The notes beneath the pieces were generated by a model, which saw nothing but the letters and a program-made list of their open reading frames with translations, was not told the DNA's origin and ran no database searches. From Meconema thalassinum (Eukaryota; Arthropoda; Insecta; Orthoptera; Tettigoniidae): DNA of 64,000 nucleotides. The stretch covers positions 787,834,979-787,898,978 of the forward strand of contig OX336389.2 in NCBI GenBank assembly GCA_946902985.2, given 5' to 3'. Of the stretch, positions 29,301 through 41,770 are shown one piece after another. Positions within the stretch are counted from its first letter, which is position 1, and the number at the start of each line of letters is the position of its first letter. A program made the position numbers and the translations under genes.

Positions 29301-30912
29301 TCTATACTTAGTATAAAACGAAGTCCCCAATTCTTGGATGTTACGGGTAAACTCGAGAACCACTGGATTGATTTTGATGCGGTTTTCACCATTCTGTAAT
29401 GGATATCTCGAGGATGATTTCTGTTGAAAATAATTTATTTATAATCAAAGGAAGCCGATCAGTAACGATTTCAGTGGAAAAGTCGAAAAAAAACTCTGGC
29501 GTCCAAACGATTTGTAAGCTTACGCTGGGCAAACCGTTAAAAATATCTAAATACTATGAATGTAAGAAATGTTCAGCAGGAAAAGTTCTACAAAAAAGGT
29601 CCGCGAGAGCATGTATCTTCAATACATCGCCCACTATAAGTGATGTTACATTTTAATTTCTTCCAACCGTGTCCATTCAACTACTGAGCCGACAGTTTAC
29701 GAGCTAGCTAAGGGCGAGTCTACCATCCCTGTTACAGCCTAGCTAGCGGGCGAACCAATTGCCCCAGATACAGCCAGCATCAAACCGTTGAGTCGTGTTG
29801 AGTTAAGACTTCTGAGAAGGATGGTGGTGTTTGGAATTTCCCTGGAAGTGCAACTCGGTTTTTCTTCATTTCGCATGTGAAAAACAGTCAAGTTAAGATT
29901 GGACGGAAGGGGGATTTGAGTTTCATTCACCTCGCCATTCCCTGGAAGTGCAACTCTCATTTTGCCTGCGAACGTTTCGTTCTGAAAAATTCACAGTCAA
30001 TTTAAGATTGGACGGAAGGGGGATTATATTATATTAAATTATACTGATTGGCGTATAATCTCTACTTAATGTAAAACAAAGTCACCGATTCATGGATGTT
30101 ATGGGTAAACTCAAGAACCACTGAATGGATTTTGATGCGGTTTTCACCCTTCTGTAAAGGATATCTCGAGGAAGGTTTCTGTAGAAAATAATTTATTTAT
30201 GACCAAAGGAAGTCAAGCACTAACGATTTCAGTGATAAGGTCGAAGAAAAACTGGCGTCCGTGCGCTTTTTAAGCTTACGCTGGGCAAACCGTTAAAAAT
30301 ATCTATATGCTATGAGTGTAAGAATTATTCAGCATGAAATGTTATACAAAAAAGCCCGGGAGAGCATATCTCTATCTTCAATACATCGCCTACTATAAGT
30401 GTTATTACGTTTTCATTTCTTCCAACAATCTCCATTCAGTTACTGAGGCGACAGTTTACGAGTTAGCTAGGGGCGAGTCTATCATCCCAGTTACAGCTTA
30501 GCTAGCGGACGAGCTTATTGCCCCAGATACAGCCAGCAGCGAACTGTCAAGTCGTGTTGAGTTAAAAACTTTAGAGACGAGTGGTTGTGTTTGGAGTTTC
30601 CCAGGAAGTGCAACTCGGCTTTTCTTAATTTCGCCTGTGAACTTTTCGTTCCGCAAAATTCACAGTCAAGTTAAGATTGGACGGAAGGGGGATTTGTGTT
30701 GCATGCGCCTCCCCATTCTTAAAATACGTCTGACAAGACTTTGTTGCACATGCATCTCCATGATAATATAATTAATAGTCCAGTTAGTGATTTAACCCAT
30801 CATGCCGAGACGTAAAAGGGATATTGGTAGTTGTTCTTTGACATGGGAAAAAAGCGTTTATCACGTAATGCATTTATGACTGTTCCCGGACGAAGCCGGG
30901 TCGGGTTGCTGG
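29301..30912 (+). mobile_element. Composite non-autonomous Helitron (two units)
   Basis: Unit 1 starts TCTATACTTAGTATAAAAC at 29301 and lacks a 3' hairpin. Unit 2 starts TCTCTACTTAATGTAAAAC at 30059 and ends with hairpin CCCGGACGAAGCCGGG and CTGG at 30909-30912, followed by T. Unit 2 is 854 bp, equal to the solo copy at 42877. The same two-unit build occurs at 56382-58003 with the same junction. Frames in these copies are not conserved proteins. Confidence 0.85.
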
Positions 30913-31017
30913 TTACACAATAAATGCAACTTGATTTCGCAACAAAACCTGACGCGATAGAAGTAAACGGATTAAAATTCGATGTGTTGACATCGTACAA
31001 TGATAAATGAAATGCTG

Positions 31018-31245
31018 TGTGGCCTCCTGGGATATCTGTTGCGGATTATTTTAATTGACACCCTTGGGTGATTTACGTGTCTTGACGAGGATGAAATGAT
31101 GAAGACGGTACAAACAACCACTAAACAAGCTAAGGAATGAACCCTTAGAAGTGAAAATCCCCATGGCCCTGCAGTGAATAGAACCCGGGACAGTTTGTGC
31201 CTAAGTTTTCATTGCTAACCACTCAGTCACAGCGCTGGAATTAGA
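31018..31245 (-). mobile_element. tRNA-derived SINE
   Basis: On the minus strand a head with TGACTGAGTGGTTAGCAATG and a degenerate B box (GTCCCGGGTTCTATTC) precedes a body containing TTCATCATTTCATCCTCGTC and ends near GGAGGCCACAC. This layout is familiar from insect SINEs, I believe orthopteran. Confidence 0.6.
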
Positions 31246-31454
31246 CACTTTATTTCGCTTTATACAGCGATGGCAAACCTTGATATAAGTTTTAAAGTCA
31301 GGCATGCAATATTCAGGGATATCGTACGTTACACACATCCCAACTTATGCAATTTATGTTAATTTCAAGGAATTATAAATTCTTTAGATTATTCAGAATT
31401 ATAACAGGGAAATTAATGGAATATTTTGAAATGTACCACCTTTTTCGTATGCAT

Positions 31455-31645
31455 TCCTCGTTACATGATCGTTAATATCGCGATCATAAGCCACGGGACC
31501 TCTGTTTTAAACTGGAATCCGAACCAGAGGACATGGCATTCCACTTCGAAAATCTCACATGCATTGACCGGTAATCGAATCCGGTCTGCCTCTCTGAGAG
31601 GCAATCAGCTTGACCGCTCCGCCACGAAGTCCCACGATTCGTATT
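31455..31645 (-). mobile_element. tRNA-derived SINE of the GTGGCGGAGCGGTCAAG type
   Basis: The minus strand has A box GTGGCGGAGCGGTCAAG and B box GGATTCGATTACC, then ATGTGAGATTTTCGAAGTGG and GGTCCCGTGGCTTATGATC. The same body is at 58548-58735 on the plus strand. Confidence 0.7.
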
Positions 31646-31838
31646 TGGAAGCTGTATGGTAAATTAAACAAGTAGTTCCGTGAATAACTAAATAGCCCAT
31701 TTCCATATTTCCTATTCATGTTAATTGCCTCTATCAACATACAAAATTTCAGTTTCATTGCTGTAATTGATTCGTACACAAAGAGAATAGTCTAAATATT
31801 TCGGATGGTCGCCATGTTGGATTCATATATATTTAGGC

Positions 31839-31844
31839 CATAGA
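31839..31844. repeat. Target duplication of palindromic element, left (CATAGA)
   Basis: CATAGA precedes AGTAGTGG and is repeated exactly after CCACTACT at 42661-42666. Confidence 0.88.
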
Positions 31845-32344
31845 AGTAGTGGTTTTGTAGGGGTTCTAAATCCACCGTCACCGCTCCACCACACAAGATG
31901 GCGGTGGTGCGATATCTCTCGAACGCATGGTTGGATTTTAACGAATGAGGTGTCGTTGAACCCGGCTGACACCCCCTTTCCATTGGAAAACATATTTCCA
32001 CCCCAAAATAAAACCTACCCCTACTAGCGGGTGAAATTTTATTTTTTTAGAGAATCTCGCTTTTCAAGTGCGACATGTGGGAGTTTGAATGCCAATATGA
32101 AATACCCGTTGTTCCACACAAGTGACATGTATACTGTGGAATGCCAATATGAATTAACATGCTTGTTTTTTGTTTTTACGCATGTCCACTCATAGCTTTT
32201 GTAAGAGGGCAGGCTTTTTAAAGATGGCGGCTGTAGTCTAACCTAACCTAACCACACCCACGAGGGATGATAAAAAAGTATTTAAGCAGCGCTTGTCGAT
32301 AGGCAAATCAATAATCAACGAGGGGCATGTTAGGCCTTGAGGTG

Positions 32345-32570
32345 AGAGCCCCTGTTATTGTTGACGAGTCCCTGTTGTCGGGTCCCTGTTGACGGGTCAT
32401 TGTTGACGGGTCATTGCTGACTGGTCATTGTTGACGGGTCATTGTTGACGAGTCCTGGTTGACGGGTCCCTGTGGACGGGTCCTTGTTGACAGGTCCCTG
32501 TGGACGAGTCCTTATGGACGGGTCTTTTGACTGATCCCTTTGTACCGGTCCCTTTGGACTGGTCCCTAAT
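32345..32570. repeat. 15-bp minisatellite, left arm
   Basis: Repeats of about 15 bp of the type TTGACGGGTCCCTG/TTGACGGGTCATTG, about 15 units. The mirror copy is at about 41950-42150. Confidence 0.8.
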
Positions 32571-32769
32571 GCTATGATGAATTTAAACGTTGTTCCACAT
32601 GAAACGCATGTGAAGAGCCGATTGCTACTATGAATTATCATGTTTGTTTTCTGTTTTCACGCATGCGTACTTGGGGTTTTCGTAAGAGGGCGGACTTTTT
32701 AAATAATGATTTATAGATGAGTTATTAAAAAAATAACCAAACGATCCAAAACTAATAGGTCATTGGCTT

Positions 32770-33300
32770 TTTAATATCTCATGAACCAATAACGCTAGGG
32801 ACTTGTATGAGGGGTCGTTGGACTTGGGATGACGCCTCGTTTTTGAATGTATTTTTGATTTTTGTCAAAAGGGATTTAGTACACTTTTGTTAATATCTCG
32901 CGAACCAATAAGGCTAGGGACTTGTATGAGGGGTCGTAGCACTTGGGATGACATTCCCTCTTTAAATGTATTTTTTGAAATGTTGACAAGAGGCCTAACT
33001 ACACTTTTGTTGATATTTCCTGAACCCATGATGGGATTTTGACCTGTGAGGTGTCGTTGGACTTGGGCAGACACTCTCTTCTTGAATGTATTTTTGACAT
33101 TTTAACAAAGGGCCTAACTACATTTTTGTTAATATCTCGCGAACCATTAAGGCTAGGGACTTGTATGTGGGGTCCTAGCACTCCGGGTGACGCTTCGTTT
33201 TTGAATATATATTTAATGTTTGTCAAAAGGACCTAACTAAACTGTTGTTAATATCTCGATAACTAATAATGGGAGAGAGTCAAGTGAGGTGTTATAATAC
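32770..33300. repeat. ~119-bp tandem repeats, left arm
   Basis: Five units, each beginning near TTAATATCTCGCGAACCAATAA and continuing GCTAGGGACTTGTATGAGGGGTCGT and ATGACGC. The mirror array is at about 41205-41770. The outer terminus (31905-31975) has the same phrase order, so the array may derive from the TIR. Confidence 0.75.
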
Positions 33301-33691
33301 TTAAGATGGCCAACCCCTTCCCATGACCAACGAATTTACCCCAAATATTCAAACAACAGGGTCATTGACCTGAGATTATATAAACGAACAATCGGATATC
33401 GACATGTAAGTTGTCATAGGACTTATAATGGTCAACCCTTTCCCATGGCCAATGAATTTACCAAAAATATCCAAAACCTAAAGGTCATTGACCTGAGATT
33501 TTACAAATTAATAATTGGATACGGTCATGTGAGATGTTTACTGTGAGTGATGAAACATAGCTAGGTAGAGAAAGAATTAGTGTAGGCTACATGTATGGTG
33601 ACTGACAAGTCTTTCACTATTGGAACTTGTTTTCAGATCAGACTGTAGTACAGAGAGAGTATAGGTTGCAGGCATGGGTTAATAAATGACA

Positions 33692-33724
33692 AACGGTGTA
33701 CACAAAATCTGATTTATTGATTCA
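33692..33724 (-). pseudogene. Integrase chromodomain remnant, left arm
   Basis: The minus strand encodes NS-stop-INKSDFVY, matching NSWINKSDLVY of the intact Polinton integrase (2596-2630), with the Trp codon changed to a stop. No further integrase sequence follows upstream. The mirror copy lies at about 40743-40775. Confidence 0.6.
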
Positions 33725-35483
33725 AGAATTTAAGAGTAGACTATCTTTAATTGATTGGTTAAAGAGTATAGCTAAAGAAACAAAATGGTGACTACATTGA
33801 ACTAAACTGAACCAAGCTGAATCAAACCTAACCAAACCGAACCAAACCTACTCGAAAACCAGCCAAGGGTTTAAGTGTAAAACTTGTGGGTGGATGTGGT
33901 CATTGGTAATGTCAAAAAGGAAAGGGATAACGCTCTACGTATAGAGGGTAAGGTAAAGCTAGTGCATGGTGCTAATACACACCCAAGTACATGAACCACA
34001 CACAACTATCCTATGCAGTTTTTATGGGTTGACTGTTAAAACTTGCTCAGTGGTTACTGGGACAAGATGGTCGCTACACACACAAGCTTTAAATACTTGA
34101 GGCTAATAATCTATACACACACACACACAGTCGCTTGTTCTAAACTAAACTGTCTTGCTGGCAGTGCTCACACAGTAGGCAAATGACAGAAATGCTTTGC
34201 TAACAGAAATACAATCATTTTCGGTTGTCTAATGTTACCAGCTAACCATTACGTGCTATTGTGGTGAGCACATGTGCCTCTTGCACTGGAGATCGTAACT
34301 CGATTTCTAGCTCTAAGGCCTAGAACGAATCAAACTAAGAAAGAAGGGTATGGTGACGCAGTGGTTAAACTGTTAGCATTTCACTAAGATAGACTAGGGT
34401 TTGATATTAGGTTAATATGCATGTCATAAACAAACAAACCAAAAAAGCAGATATAAGGTTTAAAACTGATTACACTTGTCTCTTTTCAAATTATTACTTA
34501 GATTACAAATACAAAGGTGGACTGGGTTTGATATACAGTCAATGCTGCCTATCGCATACTAGTCTGTAAGAAAGCCAAACAAGCAAAAGGCGTAGGTAGA
34601 GCAGTGGTAAAATCGCTATGTGTAGAGAACTACCTAACGGTTTTATGAACTGGCAAAGGTATGTCGCATAAACAGTGCAGGATACAATCCAGCAACCATA
34701 ATTTTTATCTTGTGGAACAGAGAAAACATATATATATATAGAGAGAGAGATATAGAAAGCTTGTGTATGTATGGGTAGCATTGTTTTTTTGACCAGAGGA
34801 AATACGGTGAGGTAGGGTGGGGAGAGGGAGAATTAGCACTTATTTATGAATGGTAAATAGTATTTTTTTCAATAGTTTTGTTTTTCAAATGCAGTGGTAG
34901 ATAGCCGTTATTTTGTAAAACATTCTTACTTGCAGTAGTAATAAGCCTCTACGGTTCCGCTAACACACATAGACAGACTGTACTATTGCCATGGTCAAGC
35001 ACTCACATTAAGATTGTTTACAAAAACATAAAATGAAAAATAAAAAATCTTGTTTTAGAAACATCGTTTTTCAACATGCACAAAATAAATAAAAAATGTG
35101 TAAACAGCAAAATGGAAAATCCATGTTTCCATATAGACAACATTTAAAAACCTTAAACGAACATTAAAAAATATATATACAAATGGGAAATTGACAAATG
35201 TGAAAATACGAAAATGGAAAATCCATGTTTCCATATCATGAAATTGAAAAAACATCAAACTGTCATAAAAAAATGCAAATGGAAAATTGACAAATTGCAA
35301 TGTGTGAAATGTGAAATTGAACAAATGGCTATCATTATTTCAAAAAATTAAAAAAAAAAGCACACGGTGCTGTATGCTTGAGGTGTGAATCAAACCCTCT
35401 CTACTTATTTTGGACCACCCGAGACTAAGTATACATGTTTTAGTCCTCATACCACTTTTAAAATTTTGTGTTAAAGCTAGGAA

Positions 35484-35690
35484 TTGAACCCAAGAGCTAG
35501 TAGGGGGAGACCAAGGTTAGAATATGTTAAACAGATAGTCTTGAATGTAGGGTGTGGTAGCTATACAGAGAAGAAACGATTAGCTCGGGACAGGGGCATT
35601 GAGATCTGCAGCAAACCAGTCAAACGACTAAAGACTCAAAAAACAACATGTAAGCTCACCAAAATAATGTTGTGTAACGGTAAATGTTAG
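35484..35690 (+). pseudogene. Fragment resembling the C-terminus of a LINE-type polyprotein
   Basis: A 68-codon frame contains RGRPRLEYVKQIVLNVGCG and KRLARDRG, a pattern common at the end of insect non-LTR reverse transcriptase proteins (RGRPR...D...G...LA.DR). No catalytic part is present. The inverted copy is at about 38770-38985. Confidence 0.4.
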
Positions 35691-35929
35691 TCAACGAACA
35701 GTAATGCATTACTAAAACCCATGACACGATACCTAAGAGCTTTTCTAAAATTATCTTAAAATGCCTTTAACCCTATATTAAAACACCCAGTTCACAATAC
35801 TCATAACTGCAATGTTATGGTAAAACAAAACAAAATCTATATTTCAAAACAAGCAAGTGGTTTAGTCAATGTTTACTGGGAAAAGTTTTGTAAACACTCA
35901 AGTCCACAAGACTAATTAAATTAGTAACT

Positions 35930-36015
35930 GTCAGGTTGACCGAGTGGTTAAGGTGTTTGACTTAAGATCAAATTTCCTGTACAAGGAAGCAAGGGTTCGA
36001 ATCCCTTACCTGACT
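35930..36015 (+). tRNA. tRNA-Leu(TAA)-like gene, left arm
   Basis: An 86-bp cloverleaf: acceptor GTCAGGT pairs with ACCTGAC; D arm contains GACCGAGTGGTTAAGG; anticodon stem TTTGA/TCAAA encloses CTTAAGA, giving anticodon TAA. A long variable arm and T arm AAGGG-TTCGAAT-CCCTT fit tRNA-Leu. A box and B box (GGTTCGAATCC) are good. Odd points: discriminator base T rather than the A needed by eukaryotic LeuRS, and no T run just downstream. It may be functional, a tRNA mimic or a young pseudogene. Confidence 0.72.
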
Positions 36016-36286
36016 TAACTATTGCCTTAACATGGCTTGTCCAAACTGAATTATTATGATACTCGCTACACAAACCATAGACAGAGTGTATTGTTTAAGG
36101 CACTCTCTTTATGAACATAGTCAGAGACTGTTAATGGTTAACAATTGCATTAATAGTGGGACATGGGGATAGCAATTAAGAAAAACAGCCAATGCCCATA
36201 CAATATTTTTATTCATTTAGTTTTTTTTACAATAGTTACACACTGAATACAACTTCTTATCTTTTTATCATTGTTTGATATAGATT

Positions 36287-36910
36287 TTAAACACAACGCT
36301 TGTTGTAGATCCTTTTATAACTTTCTCCAGGTACTCTTGTTCGTAAAAACTGGGGAAGCCGCAATGGTTTTATAGACATTAAACCCTCATCCTCTCCTTT
36401 TTCATCATCATCATCATCATCATTATAAATATTATCATCATAATTATTATAGTCATTGTCACCAACATCATCATCATCATCATCAACCTCAACATCACTA
36501 GAACTATCCAATTCCTTTTTTTTCCTTTTCAAAAGGGACCTCTTGAAGAGCCTGTGTTGCTTTTGATAGTGTTAAGGGTTTTTTGAACGTTGACAACTGT
36601 CCTAACATGACTTTTTGAGGAGATGATAATTGCTTTTCAACAAACAATGCACTATCTTGAGCAGCAATATCATTTTCTTGAACTTGCTTTTTAGCATTTT
36701 CATGATATTTTGTTGACAGCAACAGTGTTTTATCTGGTGCACTACATTGATGATTACCCACACTTAAGACCTTACCATTCTTACTTTTTAGATGACCTAA
36801 ACATTTTGTTGTCCTTTGTTTTGAGCACTGCCAAAATATGATTACATTCACATTTTGCCGCTTATAGTTATAGGAGTAGCCATGATACAGTGCACGTGGT
36901 TTACCTTTAT
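36287..36910 (-). pseudogene. FLYWCH zinc finger plus integrase-type N-terminal module, left arm
   Basis: Reading leftward from about 36910, TNKGKPRALYHGYSYNYKRQ, then FWQCSKQRTTKCLG and VGNHQC form a FLYWCH-type zinc finger (W-x-C...C...H-x-C, the last His replaced by Cys). It continues into SALFVEKQLSSPQ, close to SELFVEKHLKSP at the start of the intact Polinton integrase. At an A run near 36520 the frame shifts into 36532-36287, which has an Asp-rich tract and PLRLPQFLRTRVPGE, like the acidic tract and PLPQFLKT in the integrase. The start codon is lost (ATA). Both arms share the frameshift, so it predates or was copied in the duplication. Confidence 0.62.
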
Positions 36911-37140
36911 TGGTTATTGTATATTGTATAGTAGTAACTGACTTGTAAAGTTGATCTACCTTTTACAAAGGTCAGAACAATTCTGGTGAAAGTGTGATTT
37001 TGTGTTGACGTTTCATATAGGATGATATTGGTGGCTTATGTTGGTTGCGTATGTTGGTGGCTTATATTTGTGGCTTATGTTGATGGCTTACGTTGGTGGC
37101 TTATTTTGATGTCAGTTTTTGTTATTTAATGTATTTGATT

Positions 37141-37516
37141 GATTGAGAACTATAGTCAGAATTGAAACCCTAGACCTTAGAACCTCGGTTTGAACATTAT
37201 TAGAATATTATTTCATTTTTCATGGTGCTGCTAATAGTTATAAGAGTAACCATGATAGAGTGGACATTGTTTACCTTTATTGGTTATAGTATATGTCAAA
37301 AAGAAATGTCTAATGTATATTAGCAGTGGAATTATTCATAAAGTAATTGAATATCAACCCTTTAAAAAATATTTTCCTGGATACTCCCTTTTTTGTAGTC
37401 CCAACACTGAGCTTGATCATTGGTACTTGATAGTTTCACACATGAACAAAAAATCGAACATGTCGGACAAGTTTAGACTTGCTTTAAGACTGGCTATGAC
37501 GTCATAGATGGATGGT
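37141..37516. other. Spacer between palindrome arms
   Basis: Unique 376 bp in the palindrome centre. On the minus strand 37228-37290 encodes a second FLYWCH start (YTITNKGKQCPLYHGYSYNY), a direct repeat of the left arm. On plus, a frame ending at 37507 (PNTELDHWYLIVSH) is not recognised. Short GGTGGCTTATGTTG-type repeats lie on both sides (37030-37105 and 37556-37645). Confidence 0.5.
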
Positions 37517-37734
37517 TCAAATACATTATATAACAAAAACTGTCATCAAACTAACCCACCAACATAAGGCATTAACATAAGCCACCAACATAGCCATCAA
37601 CATAAGCCACCAATATAAGCCACCAACATAAGCCACCAACATCATCCTATATAAAACGTCAACACAAAATCACACTTTCACCAGAATTGTTCTGACCATT
37701 GTAGTAGGTCGATCAACTTTTCTAGTCAGTTACT

Positions 37735-37981
37735 ACTATGGAATATACTATAACCAACAAAATATCATGAAAATGCTAAAAAGCGAGTTCAAGAAAATGA
37801 TATTGCTGCTCAAGATAGTGCATTGTTTGTTGAAAAGCAATTATCACCTCCTCAAAAAGTCATGTTAGGACAGTTGTCAACGTTCAAAAAACCCTTAACA
37901 CTATCGAAAGCAACACAGACTCTTCAAGAGGTCCCTTTTGAAAAGAAAAAAGGAATTGGATAGTTCTAGTGATGTTGAGGT

Positions 37982-38012
<31 letters not shown>

Positions 38013-38186
38013 AATGTTGGTGACAATGACTATAATAATTATGATGATAATATTTATAATGATGATGATGAAAAAGAAGAGGATGAGGGTTTAATGTCTA
38101 TAAAACCATTGCGGCTTCCCCAGTTTTTACGAACAAGAGTACCTGGAGAATGTTATAAAAGGATCTACAACAAGCGTTGTGTTTAA
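37735..38186 (+). pseudogene. Integrase-type N-terminal module, right arm (FLYWCH deleted)
   Basis: The right arm keeps the ATG (MEYTITNK at about 37737) but lacks about 190 bp that encode the FLYWCH finger in the left arm. The gap edge lies at ACAAAATATCATG. SALFVEKQLSPPQ follows, then the same A-run frameshift, then 37938-38186 with a longer Asp-rich tract and PLRLPQFLRTRVPGE. The two arms thus carry complementary damage. Confidence 0.6.
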
Positions 38187-38457
38187 AATCTATATCAAAC
38201 AATGATAAAAAGATAAGAAGTTGTATTCAGTGTGTAACTATTGTGAAAAAACTAAATTAATAAAAATATTGTATGGGCATTGGCTGTTTTTCTTAATTGC
38301 TATCCCCATGTTCCACTATTAATGCAATTGTTAACCATCAACAGTCTATGGACTATGCTCATAAAGAGAGTGCCTTAAACAATACACTCTGTCTATGGTT
38401 TGTGTAGTGAGTATCATAATAATTCAGTTTGGACAAGCCATGTTAAGGCAATAGTTA

Positions 38458-38543
38458 AGTCAGGTAAGGGATTCGAACCCTTGCTTCCTTGTACAGGAAA
38501 TTTGATCTTAAGTCAAACACCTTAACCACTCGGTCAACCTGAC
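38458..38543 (-). tRNA. tRNA-Leu(TAA)-like gene, right arm
   Basis: Exact reverse complement of 35930-36015 over all 86 bases, including the unusual T discriminator. Other arm sequence nearby shows several differences, so full identity over the tRNA may reflect constraint, recent conversion or chance. Confidence 0.72.
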
Positions 38544-40742
38544 AGTTACTAATTTAATTAGTCTTGTGGACTTGAGTGTTTACAAAACTTTTCCCAGTAT
38601 ACATTGACTAAACCACTTGCTTGTTTTGAAATATAGATTTTGTTTTGTTTTACCATAACATTGCAGTTATGAGTATTGTGAACTGGGTGTTTTAATATAG
38701 GGTTAAAGGCATTTTAAAAAAATTTAGGAAAGCTCTTAGGTATCGTGTCATGGATTTTAGTAATGCATTACTGTTCGTTGACTGACATTTACCGTTACAC
38801 AACATTATTTTGGTGAGCTTACATGTTGTTTTTTGAGTCTTTAGTCGTTTGACTGGTTTGCTGCAGATCTCAATGCCCCTGTCCCGAGCTAATCGTTTCT
38901 TCTCTGTATACCTACCACACCCTACATTCAAGACTATCTGTTTAACATATTCTAACCTTGGTCTCCCCCTACAAGCTCTTGGGTTCAATTCCTAGCTTAA
39001 ACACAAAATTTTAAAAGTGGTATGAGGACTAAAACAAGTACACTCAGTCTCGGGTGGTCCAAAATAAGTAGAGAGGGTTTGATTCACACCTCAAGCATAT
39101 AGCACCGTGTTTTTTTTAAATTTTTTGAAATAATGATAGCCATTTGTTCAATTTCACATTTAACACATTGCAATTTGTCAATTTTCCATTTGCATTTTTT
39201 TTATGACAGTTTGATGTTTTTTTCAATTTCATGATATGGAAACATGGATTTTCCAATTTTGTATTTACACATTTGTCAATTTCCCATTTGTATATATTTT
39301 TTTAAATGTTCGTTTAAGGTTTTTAAATGTTGTCTATATGGAAACATGGATTTTCCATTTTGCTGTTTACGCATTTTTTATTTATTTTGTGTATGTTGAA
39401 AAACGATGTTTCCAAAACAAGATTTTCATTTTTCATTTTATGTTTTTGTAAATGATCTTAATGTGAGTGCTTGACCATGGCAATAGTACAGTCTGTCTAT
39501 GTGTGTTAGCGGAACCGTAGAGGCTTATTACTACTGCAAGTAAGAATGTTTTACAAAATAACGGCTATCTACCACTGCATTTGAAAAACAAAACTATTGA
39601 AAAAAATACTATTTACCATTCATAAATAAGTGCTAATTCTCCCTCTCCCCACCATACCTCACCGTATTTCCTCTGGTCAAACAATCAATGCTACCCATAC
39701 ATACACAAGCTTTCTATATCTCTCTCTCTCTATATATATATATATGTTTTCTCTGTTCCACAAGATAAAAATTATGGTTGCTGGATTGTATCCTGCACTG
39801 TTTATGTGACATACCTTTGCCAGTTCATAAAACCGTTAGGTAGTTCTCTACACATAGCGATTTTACCACTGCTCTACCTACGCCTTTTGCTTGTTTGGCT
39901 TTCTTACAGACTAGTATGCGATAAGCAGCATTAACTGTATATCAAACCCAGTCCACCTTTGTATTTGTAATCTAAGTAATAATTTGAAAAGAGACAAGTG
40001 TAATCAGTTTTAAACCTTATATCTGCTTTTTTGGTTTGTTTGTTTATGACATGCATATTAACCTAATATCAAACCCTAGTCTACCTTAGTGAAATGCTAA
40101 CAGTTTAACCACTGCGTCACCATACCCTTCTTTCTTAGTTTGATTCGTTCTAGGCCTTAGAGCTAGAAATCGAGTTACGATCTCCAGTGCAAGAGGCACA
40201 TGTGCTCACCACAATAGCACGTAATGGTTAGCTGGTAACATTAGACAACCGAAAATGATTGTATTTCTGTTAGCAAAGCATTTCTGTCATTTGCCTACTG
40301 TGTGAGCACTGCCAGCAAGACAGTTTAGTTTAGAACAAGCGAGTGAGTGTGTGTGTGTATAGATTATTAGCCTCAAGTATTTAAAGCTTGTTGTGTGTGT
40401 AGCGACCATCTTGTCCCAGTAACCACTGAGCAAGTTTTAACAGTCAACCCATAAAAACTGCATAGGATAGTTGTGTGTGGTTCATGTACTTGGGTGTGTA
40501 TTAGCACCATGCACTAGCTTTACCTACCCTCTATAGGTAGAGCGTTATCCCTTTCCTTTTTGACATTACCAATGACCACATCCACCCACAAGTTTTACAC
40601 TTAAACCCTTGGCTGGTTTTCGATTACGTTTGGTTCGGTTTGGTTGGGTTTGATCCAGCTTGGTTCAGTTTAGTTCAATGTAGTCACCATTTTGTTTCTT
40701 TAGCTATCCTCTTTAACCAATCAATTAATGATAGTCAACTCT

Positions 40743-40775
40743 TAAATTCTTGAATCAATAAATCAGATTTTGTGT
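40743..40775 (+). pseudogene. Integrase chromodomain remnant, right arm
   Basis: Plus-strand copy of the left-arm remnant, with the same stop in place of Trp before INKSDFVY. Confidence 0.6.
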
Positions 40776-41204
40776 ACACCGTTTGTCATTTATTAACAGA
40801 TGCCTGCAACCTATACTCTCTCTGTACTACAGTCTGATCTGAAAACAAGTTCCAATAGTGAAAGACTTGTCAGTCACCATACATGTAGCCTACACTAATT
40901 CTTTCTCTACCTAGCTATGTTTCATCACTCAAGGTAAACATCTCACGTGTCCGTATCCAATTATTAATTTATAAAATCTCAGGTCTATGACCTTAATGTT
41001 TAGGATATTTTAGGTGAATTCATTGGCCATAGGAAAGAGTTGACCATTATAAGTCCTATGATACCTCACATGTCGATATCCGATTATTAGTTTATATAAT
41101 CTCAGGTCAATGACCCTGTTGTTTTGAATATTTGGGGTAAATTCGTCGGTCATGGGAAATGATTGGCCATCCTAAGTATTATAACACCTCACTTGACTCT
41201 CTCC

Positions 41205-41770
41205 CATTATTAGTTTTTGAGATATTAACAACGGTACAGTTAGGCCCTTTTGACAAACATTAAATATATTTTCATAAACGGAGCGTTACCCCGAGTGCTA
41301 GGACCCCACATACAAGTCTCTAGCCTTATTGGTTCGCGAGATATTAACAAGAGTGTAGTTAGGCCCTTTTTTTTAATGTCAAAAATACATTCCAGAAGAG
41401 AGTGTCTGCCCAAGTACAACGTCACCTCACAGGTCAAAATCCCATCATGGGTTCAGGAAATATCAACAAAAGTGTAGTTAGGCCTCTTGTCAAAATTTCA
41501 AAAAAATACATTTAAAGAGGGAATGTCGTCCCAAGTCTACGACCCCTCATTTTTAAATAGCCTACCCTCTTACAAAAGCTAAGAGTGGACATGCCTAAAG
41601 ACAAAAATCAAGCATGGTATTGGCTCGCGAGATATTGACAAAAGTGTACTTAATCCCTTTTGACAAAAATAAAAAATACATTAAAAAACGAGGCGTTATC
41701 CCAAGTCCAACGACCCCTCATACAAGTCCCTAGCCTTATTGGTTCATGTGATATTAAAAAGCCAATGACC
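41205..41770. repeat. ~119-bp tandem repeats, right arm
   Basis: Mirror of 32770-33300, with an extra fragment at 41560-41620 (TTACAAAAGCTAAGAGTGGAC) that copies 42300-42320. Confidence 0.7.

Noticed and set aside
29739..29960. Conserved-looking 73-residue protein also at 56819-57040
   Set aside because: It is a shared frame of two copies of the same non-autonomous Helitron; similarity comes from the element and its flanking codons show no coding pattern.
34338..34420. Additional tRNA genes in the palindrome arms
   Set aside because: B-box-like words are present, but no consistent acceptor or anticodon stems could be folded.
37280..37507. Gene in the palindrome spacer
   Set aside because: Only a short frame without ATG near its start and without recognisable motif; kept only as part of the spacer description.
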